Shown: positions 29,923 through 38,469, counted from the stretch's first letter. The stretch: DNA of 42,542 nt from [Eubacterium] saphenum (GCA_004557645.1 SFGI01000035.1:1-42542); one strand, 5' to 3'. Made by a program: numbers and translations. The notes: a model not told the origin generated them from the sequence alone.

Positions 29923-30875
29923 TTTGTAACCTCCTTCCAATGTTTTTCTACGGTTTCAATATTTTTTTGCATTCTTTCCATATAAGAAAGATTTTCTTCC
30001 TCTGCCGTTGTCAGCGGGTCAAGAAGAATAATCTGCTCGTCCACTTCCCCTGCTAAGGTCTCCGCATAAATTTTACCGGTATCATCGGCAGTCAGGAAGA
30101 AACGGATACCATGCCTCTTGGCTTCGTCCGCCGCTTCTGTCAATTCTCTGGCAGAAGGCATTTCATATTCGTCGGCAAAAACACTGAATACATTTTCCAT
30201 GCGGAACAATTCTGCAAAGTAGGCAAAGCCTTCGTGGAACACGGCGGAATGCTCCCCTTCGGGGATACCGATAGCCGCCGCCTGTTCCAGCAGTGCTTCT
30301 GCCTCCCCACGGAAATCTGCCGCATTTTTTTCAAAAATCTTTGCTTCTGCTCCATCCAGTTCACACAAGGCTGCAGAGATATGCTCCACCTGCTCTGCCG
30401 CCCTTGCAGGGGAAAGCCAGATATGGGGATTGCCTTCGTGGTCATGGTCGTGACCTGCGTGTTCTGCGTGTTCCTCTTCCGGTTCACCCTCGTGGTGATG
30501 GTGTTCCTCCTCTTCCAGCAATTCGATGCCAACGGAGGTATCCACCACCTGCAAATGGGGATACCGTTCCATCGCCTGCTCCAGAAAGCTTTCCATGCCG
30601 CCGCCGTTGATGATGAGAACATCTGCCCCCTCCAAAAGCTTCATATCGGAGACGGTCAGTTCATAATCATGGAGACAGCCGGTCTGGGGCTGTGCCATAT
30701 TTTTCAGCTCCACCCCTTCGGCGCCTTCCACCACTTCCCGGGCCAGCAGGTAAATGGGGTAAAAGCTGGTGACTACAGTCAGCTTTTCGCTGTTTTCTGT
30801 TGTATTGCCTCCTGCGCCGCATGCCGTCAAAAGCAGGGACAGCATCAGCAACAGAGAAATAAATTTCCTTTTCAT
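29919..30875 (-). CDS. znuA: zinc-binding lipoprotein, ABC transporter (318 aa)
   Basis: Type II signal with lipobox L-T-A-C (MKRKFISLLLMLSLLLTACGAGG). The cluster A-1 binding fold has TSFYPIYLLAREV, a metal His in CLHDYELTVSDMKLLEGAD, a His/Glu-rich loop near residues 130-155 (EEEEHHHH...HDHDHEG), NPHIWLSPARA and FHEGFAYFAELF. The His-rich loop is typical of zinc rather than manganese carriers. ATG 30875 follows TTGGAGGAATCG. Confidence 0.92.
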   Translation of the reverse strand: MKRKFISLLLMLSLLLTACGAGGNTTENSEKLTVVTSFYPIYLLAREVVEGAEGVELKNMAQPQTGCLHDYELTVSDMKLLEGADVLIINGGGMESFLEQAMERYPHLQVVDTSVGIELLEEEEHHHHEGEPEEEHAEHAGHDHDHEGNPHIWLSPARAAEQVEHISAALCELDGAEAKIFEKNAADFRGEAEALLEQAAAIGIPEGEHSAVFHEGFAYFAELFRMENVFSVFADEYEMPSARELTEAADEAKRHGIRFFLTADDTGKIYAETLAGEVDEQIILLDPLTTAEEENLSYMERMQKNIETVEKHWKEVTK

Positions 30876-30891
30876 CGATTCCTCCAATTAT

Positions 30892-30907
30892 TCATGAATA
30901 TTCATGA
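30892..30907. promoter_or_regulatory. 16-bp palindrome upstream of znuA (possible Zur/Fur-type operator)
   Basis: TCATGAATATTCATGA is a perfect palindrome 17 bp upstream of the znuA start codon. A second dyad, CAATTC-N11-GAATTG (30992-31014), lies further up. Metal-uptake operons are commonly controlled by Fur-family repressors. I cannot match a known Zur consensus exactly. Confidence 0.45.
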
Positions 30908-31118
30908 TGAATGGCATCTTATGGATGCTTTTGTTTTCAAAAATGAAAATCATCTCTTGTTCCTTGGGAACAACGAACCTCTTTCAAATTGCAATTCATT
31001 TGCAAATAGAATTGTATGCAATCCTACCCCTCTTGTCAAGATTTTGTTTTCCCTGTATGATGGAAACAGGAGAAAATACCATATCAATGAGATGCTTTTT
31101 CAGAAAGGAGTATTCCCC

Positions 31119-31649
31119 ATGATCCGCAAATATAAAAACCTCATCCCCAAAGTACCCGAAAGCTGTTTCATTTTTCCCACAGCGGAAGTCATCGGCAGCG
31201 TAGACCTGGGGGAAGATGTCATCATCTACCCCGGTACAGTGGTACGGGCAGGCTATGGCAAAATTTCCATCGGCGACCGCACCAACCTGCAGGAAAACGT
31301 CACCTTCCATGTGGAAGTGGGCTTCGATATTTCCGTTGGCGCAGGGGTCACCATTGGACATAATGCCATCATCCACGGCTGCACCATCCAGGATAATGTC
31401 CTCATCGGCATGGGTGCCATCATTCAGGAAGGGGCTGTCATCGAAGAGGACTGCTTCATCGGCGCAGGGGCAGTGGTAAAAAGAGGGATGCGGATTCCCA
31501 AGGGCCACATGGCCTACGGCATTCCCGCCCGGGTAGTCCGCCCCATCACCCAGGCAGAATATGACGAGATCCGCGTCTCCACTGCAGAATATCAGGCATA
31601 TAAGGAAGAATATCAGAGACAGGAGCGGGAAAACGACAAATTGATGTGA
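31119..31649 (+). CDS. gamma-carbonic-anhydrase-like hexapeptide-repeat protein (176 aa)
   Basis: Left-handed beta-helix repeats run from residue 15 to 150 (GSVDLGEDVIIYPGTVVRAG, IGDRTNLQENVTFHVE, GAGVTIGHNAIIHGCTIQDNVLIGMGAI). The His residues in TFHVE and GHNAIIHG correspond to the zinc ligands of the gamma-carbonic-anhydrase family (YrdA/PaaY/CaiE-like). A basic, helical C-terminal tail ends EEYQRQERENDKLM. AGAAAGGAG precedes ATG 31119. The enzymatic activity of such proteins is often undetermined. Confidence 0.88.
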   Translation: MIRKYKNLIPKVPESCFIFPTAEVIGSVDLGEDVIIYPGTVVRAGYGKISIGDRTNLQENVTFHVEVGFDISVGAGVTIGHNAIIHGCTIQDNVLIGMGAIIQEGAVIEEDCFIGAGAVVKRGMRIPKGHMAYGIPARVVRPITQAEYDEIRVSTAEYQAYKEEYQRQERENDKLM

Positions 31650-31733
31650 GTTGCAGAAAATACATCTTTTACATATAAAAACAGGATTTCCCCTTTTTTG
31701 ATGTATTTTTCTCATAAAAATAAGAAATACACC

Positions 31734-31762
31734 TTGCAAATTACATAGTTCTGATATAAAAT
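31734..31762 (+). promoter_or_regulatory. sigma-A promoter of the ferredoxin gene
   Basis: TTGCAA (31734-31739), 17-bp spacer, TAAAAT (31757-31762), 33 bp before the ATG. Confidence 0.7.
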
Positions 31763-31794
31763 AGGCTTGTAGAAAGAAGAAGGAGGTGTTTCCA

Positions 31795-31965
31795 ATGGCT
31801 CATAAAATCGGTCCCGAATGCATCGGTTGTGGCGCTTGCGCAGGCGGCTGCCCTACAGGCTGCATCAAAGAAGACGGCGGCGTATACGTTATCAATGCTG
31901 CTGAATGTATCGACTGTGGTACTTGTGCAGGTAACTGCCCTACAGGCGCTATCAAAGCTGAATAA
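31795..31965 (+). CDS. 2[4Fe-4S] ferredoxin (56 aa)
   Basis: Clostridial-type ferredoxin with two complete cluster motifs, CIGCGACAGGCPTG (from residue 9) and CIDCGTCAGNCPTG (from residue 38), each CxxCxxCxxxCP. It carries low-potential electrons in the cytosol. AAGGAGGTGTTTCC precedes ATG 31795. It has its own promoter and terminator, as is usual for this highly expressed protein. Confidence 0.96.
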   Translation: MAHKIGPECIGCGACAGGCPTGCIKEDGGVYVINAAECIDCGTCAGNCPTGAIKAE

Positions 31966-31974
31966 TTCTTACTT

Positions 31975-32007
31975 AAAAAAAGGTGAGTCATCCGGCTCAC
32001 TTTTTTT
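31975..32007 (+). terminator. rho-independent terminator of the ferredoxin gene
   Basis: GTGAG (31983-31987) pairs with CTCAC (31996-32000), flanked by AAAAAAA and seven T. Confidence 0.88.
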
Positions 32008-32017
32008 ATGCAAAAAA

Positions 32018-32052
32018 CCAAGCCCCGTATCCTTTGGATACAGGGCTTTTTT
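32018..32052. terminator. bidirectional terminator between the ferredoxin gene and addA
   Basis: AAGCCCCGTATCC and GGATACAGGGCTT form the stem around TTT. T-runs occur on both strands. Confidence 0.8.
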
Positions 32053-32122
32053 CAATGCTTCATTTTTTGTCTATTCGTCAAAACCACAGAGGAAAGCACC
32101 AGAATCTAGGGCTTTCCAATGC

Positions 32123-35100
32123 TTAGTCCAGGGGAATCGCCCTGCCCATGGCAAAGGAATAGAGATAGGTTTCCTTCACAGGCAGTCCTAGGGCGCGCTC
32201 CAGTGCGATACGATACAATTTCAGCTGGATATGGTAACGCCCTTTCAATTCCTCCTCATCATAAACTCTGTCACTTTTGTAGTCAAGGAGGACAATTTCA
32301 TTGTTTTCGATGAAATAACAGTCGATGATCCCATTCACCAATATCCGGTCTGTCACATCCTGATATTCTGTTCCAAAAAACAGTTCTTTCGGCTGCATCA
32401 GCAGGGAAAAGGTGCGTTCTGTTTCGATATGGTCGGCTTTCCGCATCCGCTGTGCCAGCCCAGAACGGAAAAATTGCAGCAGTTCCTTTCTCCGCAGAGC
32501 TTTTGCTTCCTCCGCCGTCAGTCTGCCCTTCTGCACCAATTCCGCCGCCAGGGCTTCGATTTTTTCCGGGTCATATTCCTGTCTTAGGTCGGCTTCTTCC
32601 AAAAAGGTATGCATGGCAGTACCCAACTGTGCCCCATGGACTGCCGCCTTTTCTTCCCAATTGGGCAATCTGATCTCCTTGGGCGCAGATGCCACCACTT
32701 CCCCCGTCATTTCTTCCTGATATTTTCGTTTGATCTCTGAAATAGAAAGCTTTGCAGGCAGCTTTGTTCCCTTTCCATAGGGATACTGCCAGCTGAGGAT
32801 GCGGAAAACAGCCTGCCGCTGCTCCGTCATTTCCTTGGGGCTTTCCCAGCCTTCGAAATAATTTTTCTGTTCCTCTGCCTGTTTCTGCTCCTGGGAAACG
32901 CCCTGTAGGGTTTCTTCCCGATTCCGCAGCCGAATATCCCAGAGGGAATCTTCCTCTGTGAAAAGAAGGGGTTTTGTTTCTTCCAAACCATCCCTTTCTA
33001 TAAAACCCTCTGCCGCCGCTGCCCCTGCAGAATGGCGCAGGATGGCAGGCATCACCCAGTCCAGATAATTCCGGGCTCTCCGCAGGCGGGAAACAGGCAG
33101 GGCTTCCGTGGGACAATCGGCAATGTCGTTCCATTTCAAGAAGGCTTTTTCAAAATCCTTCACAGCCCCCGTCAGGATGAGCTTTTCCTTAGCACGGGTC
33201 AGGGCAACATAAAGCACGCGGATCTCCTCCGCCAGGTTTTCCTCTTTGATGGCCTCCGCCAACGCCCGCTTTGCCAGTGTGCGGTAGACCGCCCGTTTTT
33301 CGATATCTGTATAATCCATGCCACAGCCCCATTTCTGGTGGAAAATGACAGCATTGCGGGAATCCATTTCATTGAAATTCTTGCCCATATCGGAAAGGAA
33401 TACCACAGGGAATTCCAGCCCCTTGCTCTTATGGATGGTCATCACATGGATCCGATCCTCCTGCTCCGTGGGTAGCTTGGCAGAAGCCGTTTCCGCCTCT
33501 GCCGTTTTCATATCCTCCACATAACGGATGAAATAGAACAGACCCTTATGGCTGCCCTTTTCATACTGCTCCGCCTTTTCCAGGAGAAGCTGCAGGTTTG
33601 CCTGCCGCAAAGTGCCCCCTGCCGTCATGCCCAGGTAATCATAATAGCCCGTTTCTCTGTAGAGCAGGCGCAAAAGCTCATGGAGTGACAAATCCCGCAT
33701 CTGGCTTCTCCAGCTTTCCAAATCTCCGAAGAAGGCAGACAGCTTGCCCCGCAGCTCTTCCTTTTCCCCCTCCTGCAGATAGAGGTGCATACAGTCATAA
33801 TAGGCACCCTTGCCGCCACCCAGACGTATCTGCATCAGTTCATCGGCACTGAGCCCATAGATAGGCGAATGGAGGATGGAAAGGAGGGGGATATCCTGTC
33901 GGGGGTTATCGATCAGGCGCAGGATATGGAGCATAGTCTCCACCTCCGGCACATCGAAATAGCCTTCGGCCGTCTCCGCATAATAGGGCATCCCCTCTCT
34001 GCCGAACACATCATCCAGCACACTGCCCCAGTTTTTCATGGAACGCAGTAGAATAGCGATATCCCCATAGCGCAGGGGGCGGTATTCCCCTGTTTTTTTA
34101 TCCAAAACCTGATAGCCGCTGTCCATCAATTCCCGAACACGGGCGGCAATGGCTGTGGCTTCCACCTGGCGTCTGTCCAGTTCCTGCAATTCTTCCGACA
34201 ATTCGGAATCTTCCTGCTCTGCTGTTTCGACGAGCAGGATTTCATTGGCACCGCCATGGAGACCTTTACAGGGTGGGAAAGGCGCACCTTCGTAGAGCGC
34301 CGCTTCGGCATCGTATGCGATATCCCCAAAATCCCGCTGCATGATCTGGCGGAAGATGAAATTTACCCCATCCAGTATATTTTTTCTGCTGCGGAAGTTT
34401 CTGGAAAGGATGATCTTCCGTTCCTTCTGTCCAATGGCAGCGGGATATCGCTGATATTTTGCATTGAACAGTTCCGGCATGGCCTGTCGGAAGCGATAGA
34501 TGCTCTGCTTCACATCCCCTACCATAAATCGGTTGTTCTGCCCGATAGATTCCCCGGAAACCGCCGAAAGTACCAGTTCCTGCACGATATTGCTGTCCTG
34601 ATATTCATCGATCATGATTTCATCATACCGCTGGCGCAGTTCTTCTGCTGCCGCTGTGGGCGTACCATCCTCATTTAGGAGGACTTTCAGGGCGAAATGC
34701 TCATAATCGTTGAAATCGATCATATTTTTTTCCCGTTTGGCTGCCGCAAAGGCTTCCATAAACAGCTTTGTCAAGCGGAACAGGCTCTTTGCAATGGGGT
34801 ACAGCTTTCGCACCAGCTCCGCCTGAAATTCGGGACTATAGGCAAAATAAACCTCTCCCAGTTTTTTCACAGCATCCTTGGCTTCGTTTCGCAGGGCCTT
34901 GATGCGCTCTGCCCGTTCCTTTTCCTGCCCACGATAGGCAGGCAGGCGGGCAAAATCGATTGCCAGATAAGCCAGCCGCCAGTCGGCATAGGGCAACTGC
35001 AGGGTGTCCTGCAGGTTTTTCAGCATAGCCACTTCATTTTTCAGAAGCTTATGGTATCCGCCGAATTCCCCTTCATCTGCCATAAAATATGCCTTTTGCA

Positions 35101-35788
35101 GCTGATGGAAGGCATATTCCAAAGAGGTTTCCATCCCCTGCCGGATCATGGGGAACCAAAGGCAATCATCCACGTTCTTTCCTTCTTCTAAATAAAAGTT
35201 TTCCGCCATTTCATCCAAAAGGGCTTCGGGATGGGGGCTGCCTTGGGCAAAGGTATAGGTATCCAAAACCAGCTCCCGCAAAGGGGTATCCTTGGTGGAG
35301 GAGGAGAAGGTTTCCAGCAGGTCAAAGAACCACTGATTGGTTTCCTCGGCATACAGATTTTCAAACAGTTCTTCCAGCACTTCCTTCTGCAGCAGTTTGA
35401 TTTCCGCCGGGTCTGCAGTACGAACGGCAGGGTCGATCTCAAGAATATGATAATATTCCCTGATGACCTGCAAACAGAAGGCATGGATCGTCTTGATATC
35501 CGCCCGCGGCAAAAAAGCCATCTGATTTTGCAGATGGAGGTTGTTGGGGTCGGTTTCCAGTTCCTTAGCGATGGCTGCGCCGATGCGCTGGCTCATTTCC
35601 GATGCCGCCGCTTTGGTAAAAGTCACCACCAGCAGACGGTCGATCTCCTGTTCTTCTTTGATGATGCGGGTGATGATCCGTTCCACCAAAACCGCCGTTT
35701 TGCCGCTGCCCGCCGCCGCGGCGATGAGCAGATCGCTGTCCCTTGCCTCGATCGCCTGTATCTGTTGGTCTGTCCATTTGTTTGCCAT
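32123..35788 (-). CDS. addA: ATP-dependent helicase/nuclease AddA (1221 aa)
   Basis: UvrD-type helicase with Walker A LIAAAAGSGKTAVLVERI (about residues 20-37), DRLLVVTFTKAAASEM, IMIDEYQDSNIVQ, RFMVGDVKQSIYRFRQA, HVMTIHKSKGLEFPVVF and LYVALTRAKEKL. The C-terminal nuclease has GIIDCYFIENNEIVLLDYKSD with the expected Asp and Lys. AddAB resects double-strand breaks for recombination. The length is normal. addB is not next to it, which is unusual; a 190-residue protein of unknown function is upstream instead. Confidence 0.95.
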   Translation of the reverse strand: MANKWTDQQIQAIEARDSDLLIAAAAGSGKTAVLVERIITRIIKEEQEIDRLLVVTFTKAAASEMSQRIGAAIAKELETDPNNLHLQNQMAFLPRADIKTIHAFCLQVIREYYHILEIDPAVRTADPAEIKLLQKEVLEELFENLYAEETNQWFFDLLETFSSSTKDTPLRELVLDTYTFAQGSPHPEALLDEMAENFYLEEGKNVDDCLWFPMIRQGMETSLEYAFHQLQKAYFMADEGEFGGYHKLLKNEVAMLKNLQDTLQLPYADWRLAYLAIDFARLPAYRGQEKERAERIKALRNEAKDAVKKLGEVYFAYSPEFQAELVRKLYPIAKSLFRLTKLFMEAFAAAKREKNMIDFNDYEHFALKVLLNEDGTPTAAAEELRQRYDEIMIDEYQDSNIVQELVLSAVSGESIGQNNRFMVGDVKQSIYRFRQAMPELFNAKYQRYPAAIGQKERKIILSRNFRSRKNILDGVNFIFRQIMQRDFGDIAYDAEAALYEGAPFPPCKGLHGGANEILLVETAEQEDSELSEELQELDRRQVEATAIAARVRELMDSGYQVLDKKTGEYRPLRYGDIAILLRSMKNWGSVLDDVFGREGMPYYAETAEGYFDVPEVETMLHILRLIDNPRQDIPLLSILHSPIYGLSADELMQIRLGGGKGAYYDCMHLYLQEGEKEELRGKLSAFFGDLESWRSQMRDLSLHELLRLLYRETGYYDYLGMTAGGTLRQANLQLLLEKAEQYEKGSHKGLFYFIRYVEDMKTAEAETASAKLPTEQEDRIHVMTIHKSKGLEFPVVFLSDMGKNFNEMDSRNAVIFHQKWGCGMDYTDIEKRAVYRTLAKRALAEAIKEENLAEEIRVLYVALTRAKEKLILTGAVKDFEKAFLKWNDIADCPTEALPVSRLRRARNYLDWVMPAILRHSAGAAAAEGFIERDGLEETKPLLFTEEDSLWDIRLRNREETLQGVSQEQKQAEEQKNYFEGWESPKEMTEQRQAVFRILSWQYPYGKGTKLPAKLSISEIKRKYQEEMTGEVVASAPKEIRLPNWEEKAAVHGAQLGTAMHTFLEEADLRQEYDPEKIEALAAELVQKGRLTAEEAKALRRKELLQFFRSGLAQRMRKADHIETERTFSLLMQPKELFFGTEYQDVTDRILVNGIIDCYFIENNEIVLLDYKSDRVYDEEELKGRYHIQLKLYRIALERALGLPVKETYLYSFAMGRAIPLD

Positions 35789-35821
35789 GCCTGTTCCTCC
35801 TCGCAGCCGCTTTCTACTGCT

Positions 35822-36394
35822 TTACTGGGCCCGTTTCAGCCGAATATGAAAGGGCACATAGCCCGTAAAAGAGCCCATAAAACTACTATAGGAATTATAC
35901 CAGAAATTGCCGATAAATGCGAAGGAAAAACCAGACAGCACCTTGTCACCGAAGAGATACCTTGCCGTGGTCTTATGAAACAGTTCCTGAAAGCCGCTTT
36001 GATACAGGTTAGCACATTGGTGCAGCAGCTCCGCCAGTTCCATTTCCTTTTGTTCCAGTTCATAAATCTCCGCCATGGCTGTTTTCATCTGCGCCCAATC
36101 CAGTTCCTTTTTCCTGCGGCGGACGATACGGATGGTATGATGGATGGCGGCAAGCTTAAAAAAGCGGCGGATGCCCTCCTCGTCCAGCCTATCCAGGTTT
36201 TCCCGGAAATAATTAAAGGTCAGGGGCGTTTCCAGGAATATTTCGTGGGCATCGGCGGCAGTGCTTTCGACGCATTGGGCATAAAAGGAGGCCAGAAAGG
36301 CATCCTCATAGGCATAGGCCTGCTCGGAAAGCCGTTCCCGCTCCGCTTCGATCCAACAGCGCACTTGATTTTCTTTTTTTCTTCTTTCCAACAT
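35822..36394 (-). CDS. unknown 190-residue protein upstream of addA
   Basis: Starts MLERRKKENQVRCWIEAERERLSEQAYAY. It is charged and helical with a Tyr/Phe-rich C-terminal region (SFAFIGNFWYNSYSSF). No membrane span of full length is clear and no family is recognised. It lies 33 bp before addA on the same strand, so it probably shares its transcript. Its ribosome site AAGGAGAGG is one arm of a perfect 10-bp hairpin (36404-36429), so translation is likely restrained until the hairpin opens. Confidence 0.75.
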   Translation of the reverse strand: MLERRKKENQVRCWIEAERERLSEQAYAYEDAFLASFYAQCVESTAADAHEIFLETPLTFNYFRENLDRLDEEGIRRFFKLAAIHHTIRIVRRRKKELDWAQMKTAMAEIYELEQKEMELAELLHQCANLYQSGFQELFHKTTARYLFGDKVLSGFSFAFIGNFWYNSYSSFMGSFTGYVPFHIRLKRAQ

Positions 36395-36403
36395 AAAAAA
36401 TCA

Positions 36404-36429
36404 CCTCTCCTTCATTTTAGAAGGAGAGG
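36404..36429 (-). promoter_or_regulatory. hairpin hiding a ribosome-binding site
   Basis: CCTCTCCTTC (36429-36420) and GAAGGAGAGG (36413-36404) on the minus strand pair perfectly around a 6-base loop. The second arm is the ribosome site for ATG 36394. There is no T-run, so this is not a terminator. A separate hairpin, GGCTCCCG/CGGGAGCC, lies at 36467-36489. Confidence 0.6.
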
Positions 36430-36508
36430 CACCCCGATTCAGAATTTCTTTCCGCAAAATGAGACAGGCTCCCGCAAAATACGGGAGCCATGATACAGCG
36501 GAAGGTCT

Positions 36509-36820
36509 TAGGAAGCGAAGTGGTCATCACTTTGCTTCGCAAAGCAGGCTTTGCCTGCTGCCCCGTCTTGGGCAGTGAGTTCGCTTCCTAGATGGAATCC
36601 GCAGGCGGTGTGGCAGTTTGCAAGCAAACCAGCCGAAGGCTGCTGCTAGCAGTGCCTACACTTCCGCCGAGGAGAACAGATATGCATGCCGAAGATGGCG
36701 GCACCGCCGCAGGCGGCTTACCGAAGGTAAGTGCTTTGACCACGTCGTCCAACGGGCTCGCATCTGTTCATTCTTCTGTCACCCTCGTTAAAACCCCCGG
36801 TTTTAACGAACGCGAAAGCG
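36509..36820. repeat. array of about a dozen packed perfect hairpins in four domains
   Basis: Domain A: an 11-bp stem TAGGAAGCGAA/TTCGCTTCCTA (36509-36590) encloses four hairpins at 36520-36530, 36531-36543, 36544-36558 and 36559-36574. Domain B: GGCGG...CCGCC (36604-36668) encloses hairpins at 36616-36629, 36630-36642 and 36643-36652. Domain C: GAACAGAT/ATCTGTTC (36674-36769) encloses GC-rich hairpins and CTTACC/GGTAAG (36717-36731). Domain D: CGTTAAAACC/GGTTTTAACG (36786-36808) and CGCGAAAGCG (36811-36820). Hairpins abut almost without gaps. No convincing reading frame is present. Confidence 0.65.
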
Positions 36821-36823
36821 TAA

Positions 36824-37018
36824 TTAGCAAGAACCGCAGTTGTTGCCAATCCGATTGTTGTTGTTGCCGCAGCAGCAGAACAGCAGGATCAAAATCCAGA
36901 TCCAAGAGAAGTTGCCATCGCCCCAGTTGTTGTCGCAGCCGTCATGGTTGCCGCACAGGCACAGCAGGATGATGATCCAAATGATGCTACTTTCGTTACC
37001 ACAGCCAAATCCACACAT
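36824..37018 (-). CDS. small Cys/Asn-rich membrane protein, sporulation-type (64 aa)
   Basis: The sequence pattern is a Cys/Gly start (MCGFGCGNESS), a hydrophobic stretch (IIWIIILLCLC), an Asn/Asp/Gly loop, a second hydrophobic stretch with triple Cys (WIWILILLFCCCG) and NNNNRIGNNCGSC. Similar small Gly/Cys/Asn-rich hydrophobic proteins are common in spore-forming clostridia and resemble the YjcZ class, but no function is established. AAGGAGGTATTTTATT precedes the ATG. The array of hairpins lies directly downstream, as if it were its 3' untranslated region. Confidence 0.7.
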   Translation of the reverse strand: MCGFGCGNESSIIWIIILLCLCGNHDGCDNNWGDGNFSWIWILILLFCCCGNNNNRIGNNCGSC

Positions 37019-37110
37019 AATAAAATACCTCCTTAAGATAAGAGAGTTTTTTGTTACAATCCTATCCTATGAGGTATTTTGGTGTTTCTTGCCTGTCTCA
37101 AAAAATCTTT

Positions 37111-37386
37111 TTACTTGGGCAAAATCAAATCGTTTACTGTGATATCCACCGTAAAGCCGCCCATTTCATCGCTGATGCTCACCAGCTTCAGGTTTTCCCC
37201 GTCCACAAAATGCAGCACATGGGTCATCCCATTGGTCTCCCCCAGAGAGATCAGATCTTTTTCATCGGCAATGCCATAGAAAAAGGCCTGCATCCCACTT
37301 TTGCGATAGAGATCCATAATGCCGATGGCTGCGTCATAGCCCGCTTCCGTACAGGTAAATAATGCTTTCGTTTTCTGCTCTGCCAT
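37111..37386 (-). CDS. unknown 91-residue protein downstream of nrdR
   Basis: ATG 37386 follows AGGGGTGATTTC; the longer frame from 37485 lies inside nrdR. It starts MAEQKTKALFTCTEAGYDAAIGIMDLYRK and ends DMTVN-like text DITVNDLILPK. It is a soluble alpha/beta mix with no known motif. It begins 4 bp after the nrdR stop, so it is co-transcribed with nrdR. Confidence 0.7.
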   Translation of the reverse strand: MAEQKTKALFTCTEAGYDAAIGIMDLYRKSGMQAFFYGIADEKDLISLGETNGMTHVLHFVDGENLKLVSISDEMGGFTVDITVNDLILPK

Positions 37387-37390
37387 GAAA

Positions 37391-37855
37391 TCACCCCTGT
37401 TTCTTTTCGATGAGGAGTTTTTCCAGCTCATCGATGAAGGTATTGATATCCTTAAACTGGCGATACACAGAAGCAAAGCGCACATAGGCCACCTCGTCCA
37501 CTTCTTTCAGTCTGTCCATGACCATATTGCCGATCTGCTTGCTTTCCACTTCTCTTTCCCCGGTGCCCATCAGGGTGTTTTCGATATCATCCACCAGATC
37601 CTGGATCTGCTGGGCTGTGACGGGACGTTTGTTGCAGGATTTCATGATACCGTTCATGACCTTGCTCTTATCGAAGATCTCTCTGGTACCGTCGCTTTTG
37701 ATGACAGTAATGGGGATCATATCGATCCGTTCATAAGTAGTGAAGCGTTTGCCGCAGCTTTCGCAGACACGGCGGCGGCGGATGACAGAATTATCATCCT
37801 GTCCACGGGAATCGATGACTTTTGTATCGTTATTATTGCAAAAAGGACATTTCAA
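37391..37855 (-). CDS. nrdR: transcriptional repressor NrdR (154 aa)
   Basis: N-terminal zinc ribbon MKCPFCNNNDTKVIDSR...RRRVCESCGKRFTTYER and a C-terminal ATP-cone (VIKSDGTREIFDKSKVMNGI). It senses ATP/dATP and represses ribonucleotide reductase genes. NrdR-type boxes occur upstream of it (37934-37949) and before nrdD (38352-38399), so it probably controls both itself and nrdDG. Confidence 0.97.
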   Translation of the reverse strand: MKCPFCNNNDTKVIDSRGQDDNSVIRRRRVCESCGKRFTTYERIDMIPITVIKSDGTREIFDKSKVMNGIMKSCNKRPVTAQQIQDLVDDIENTLMGTGEREVESKQIGNMVMDRLKEVDEVAYVRFASVYRQFKDINTFIDELEKLLIEKKQG

Positions 37856-37933
37856 AGCAGATTCCTCCCTTAAGTTTACATAGATTTACTGTTTTCAGTA
37901 TAAAGGAGAAACGACTTCAGGTCAACACCTCAA

Positions 37934-37949
37934 ACACTATATCTAGTAT
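37934..37949. promoter_or_regulatory. NrdR box upstream of nrdR
   Basis: ACACTATATCTAGTAT resembles the NrdR consensus ACACwATATnTwGTGT. A related sequence, CACTATATCTAGTTC, lies inside ylmC at 38118-38132. Confidence 0.65.
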
Positions 37950-38219
37950 TTAATCATCGTCTGTACGGAGGATATCATCCCCATCCACTTCCACCAGTAT
38001 GATATCATCCCCGATGCGGCGGATACACCGCCAGGGCACAAAAAACGCCCGCTCCTTTCCAAAAAAATTCCACTTGCCTCCATCCTCCGGGATCACAAGG
38101 GTGCAGATCTTTCCCGTCACTATATCTAGTTCCAGATCGCAGACGCACCCCAACCGTTTCCCATCACAGATATTGATGACCTCTTTTTCCTGCAGGCTGG
38201 AAAATCTCTCCCATTTCAT
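37950..38219 (-). CDS. YlmC/YmxH-family PRC-barrel sporulation protein (89 aa)
   Basis: Starts MKWERFSSLQEKEVINICDGKRLGCVCDLELD and contains IVTGKICTLVIPE, FVPWRCIRRIGDDIILV. This is the YlmC/YmxH family found in spore-formers, with a PRC-barrel fold; the molecular role is unclear. AAAAAAGGAGGGG precedes the ATG. It is upstream of nrdR on the same strand. Confidence 0.9.
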   Translation of the reverse strand: MKWERFSSLQEKEVINICDGKRLGCVCDLELDIVTGKICTLVIPEDGGKWNFFGKERAFFVPWRCIRRIGDDIILVEVDGDDILRTDDD

Positions 38220-38351
38220 TTTTTCCCCTCCTTTTTTGGTAATTCTTTTTCTATTTTATGCGAAAAACGTCCGTCCACAGGCTCACTTTCGTCATTCTGA
38301 TAAAATTCATCTTTTTGTCTCTGTTCCCCTTGACGCTGCACTCAATATGCC

Positions 38352-38399
38352 ATACAATATATATGCTTACACTTTTCAGAAAAAACTAGATATTGTGTT
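38352..38399. promoter_or_regulatory. tandem NrdR boxes upstream of nrdD
   Basis: Box 2 is AACTAGATATTGTGTT (38384-38399), a good match. Box 1 is ATACAATATATATGCT (38352-38367), weaker. They start 32 bp apart, about three helical turns, the usual spacing of paired NrdR boxes. Confidence 0.7.
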
Positions 38400-38469
38400 T
38401 TTTGTTTAAAACAAGAATATGCAGAATATTGGGATACAGCAAGGGAAAATAGAGAAAGAGGGAAGAGAA

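Noticed and set aside
30111..31118. Extension of the gamma-carbonic-anhydrase frame far upstream
   Set aside because: It runs antisense through znuA. The ribosome site and family start place the true ATG at 31119.
36500..36820. Possible RNase P RNA, tmRNA or group II intron
   Set aside because: None of the conserved core sequences I know for these RNAs can be found on either strand.
36592..36972. 126-codon plus-strand frame over the hairpin array
   Set aside because: It is low-complexity Cys/Ser/Arg text with no ribosome site, crossing perfect hairpins and the antisense of the Cys-rich gene.
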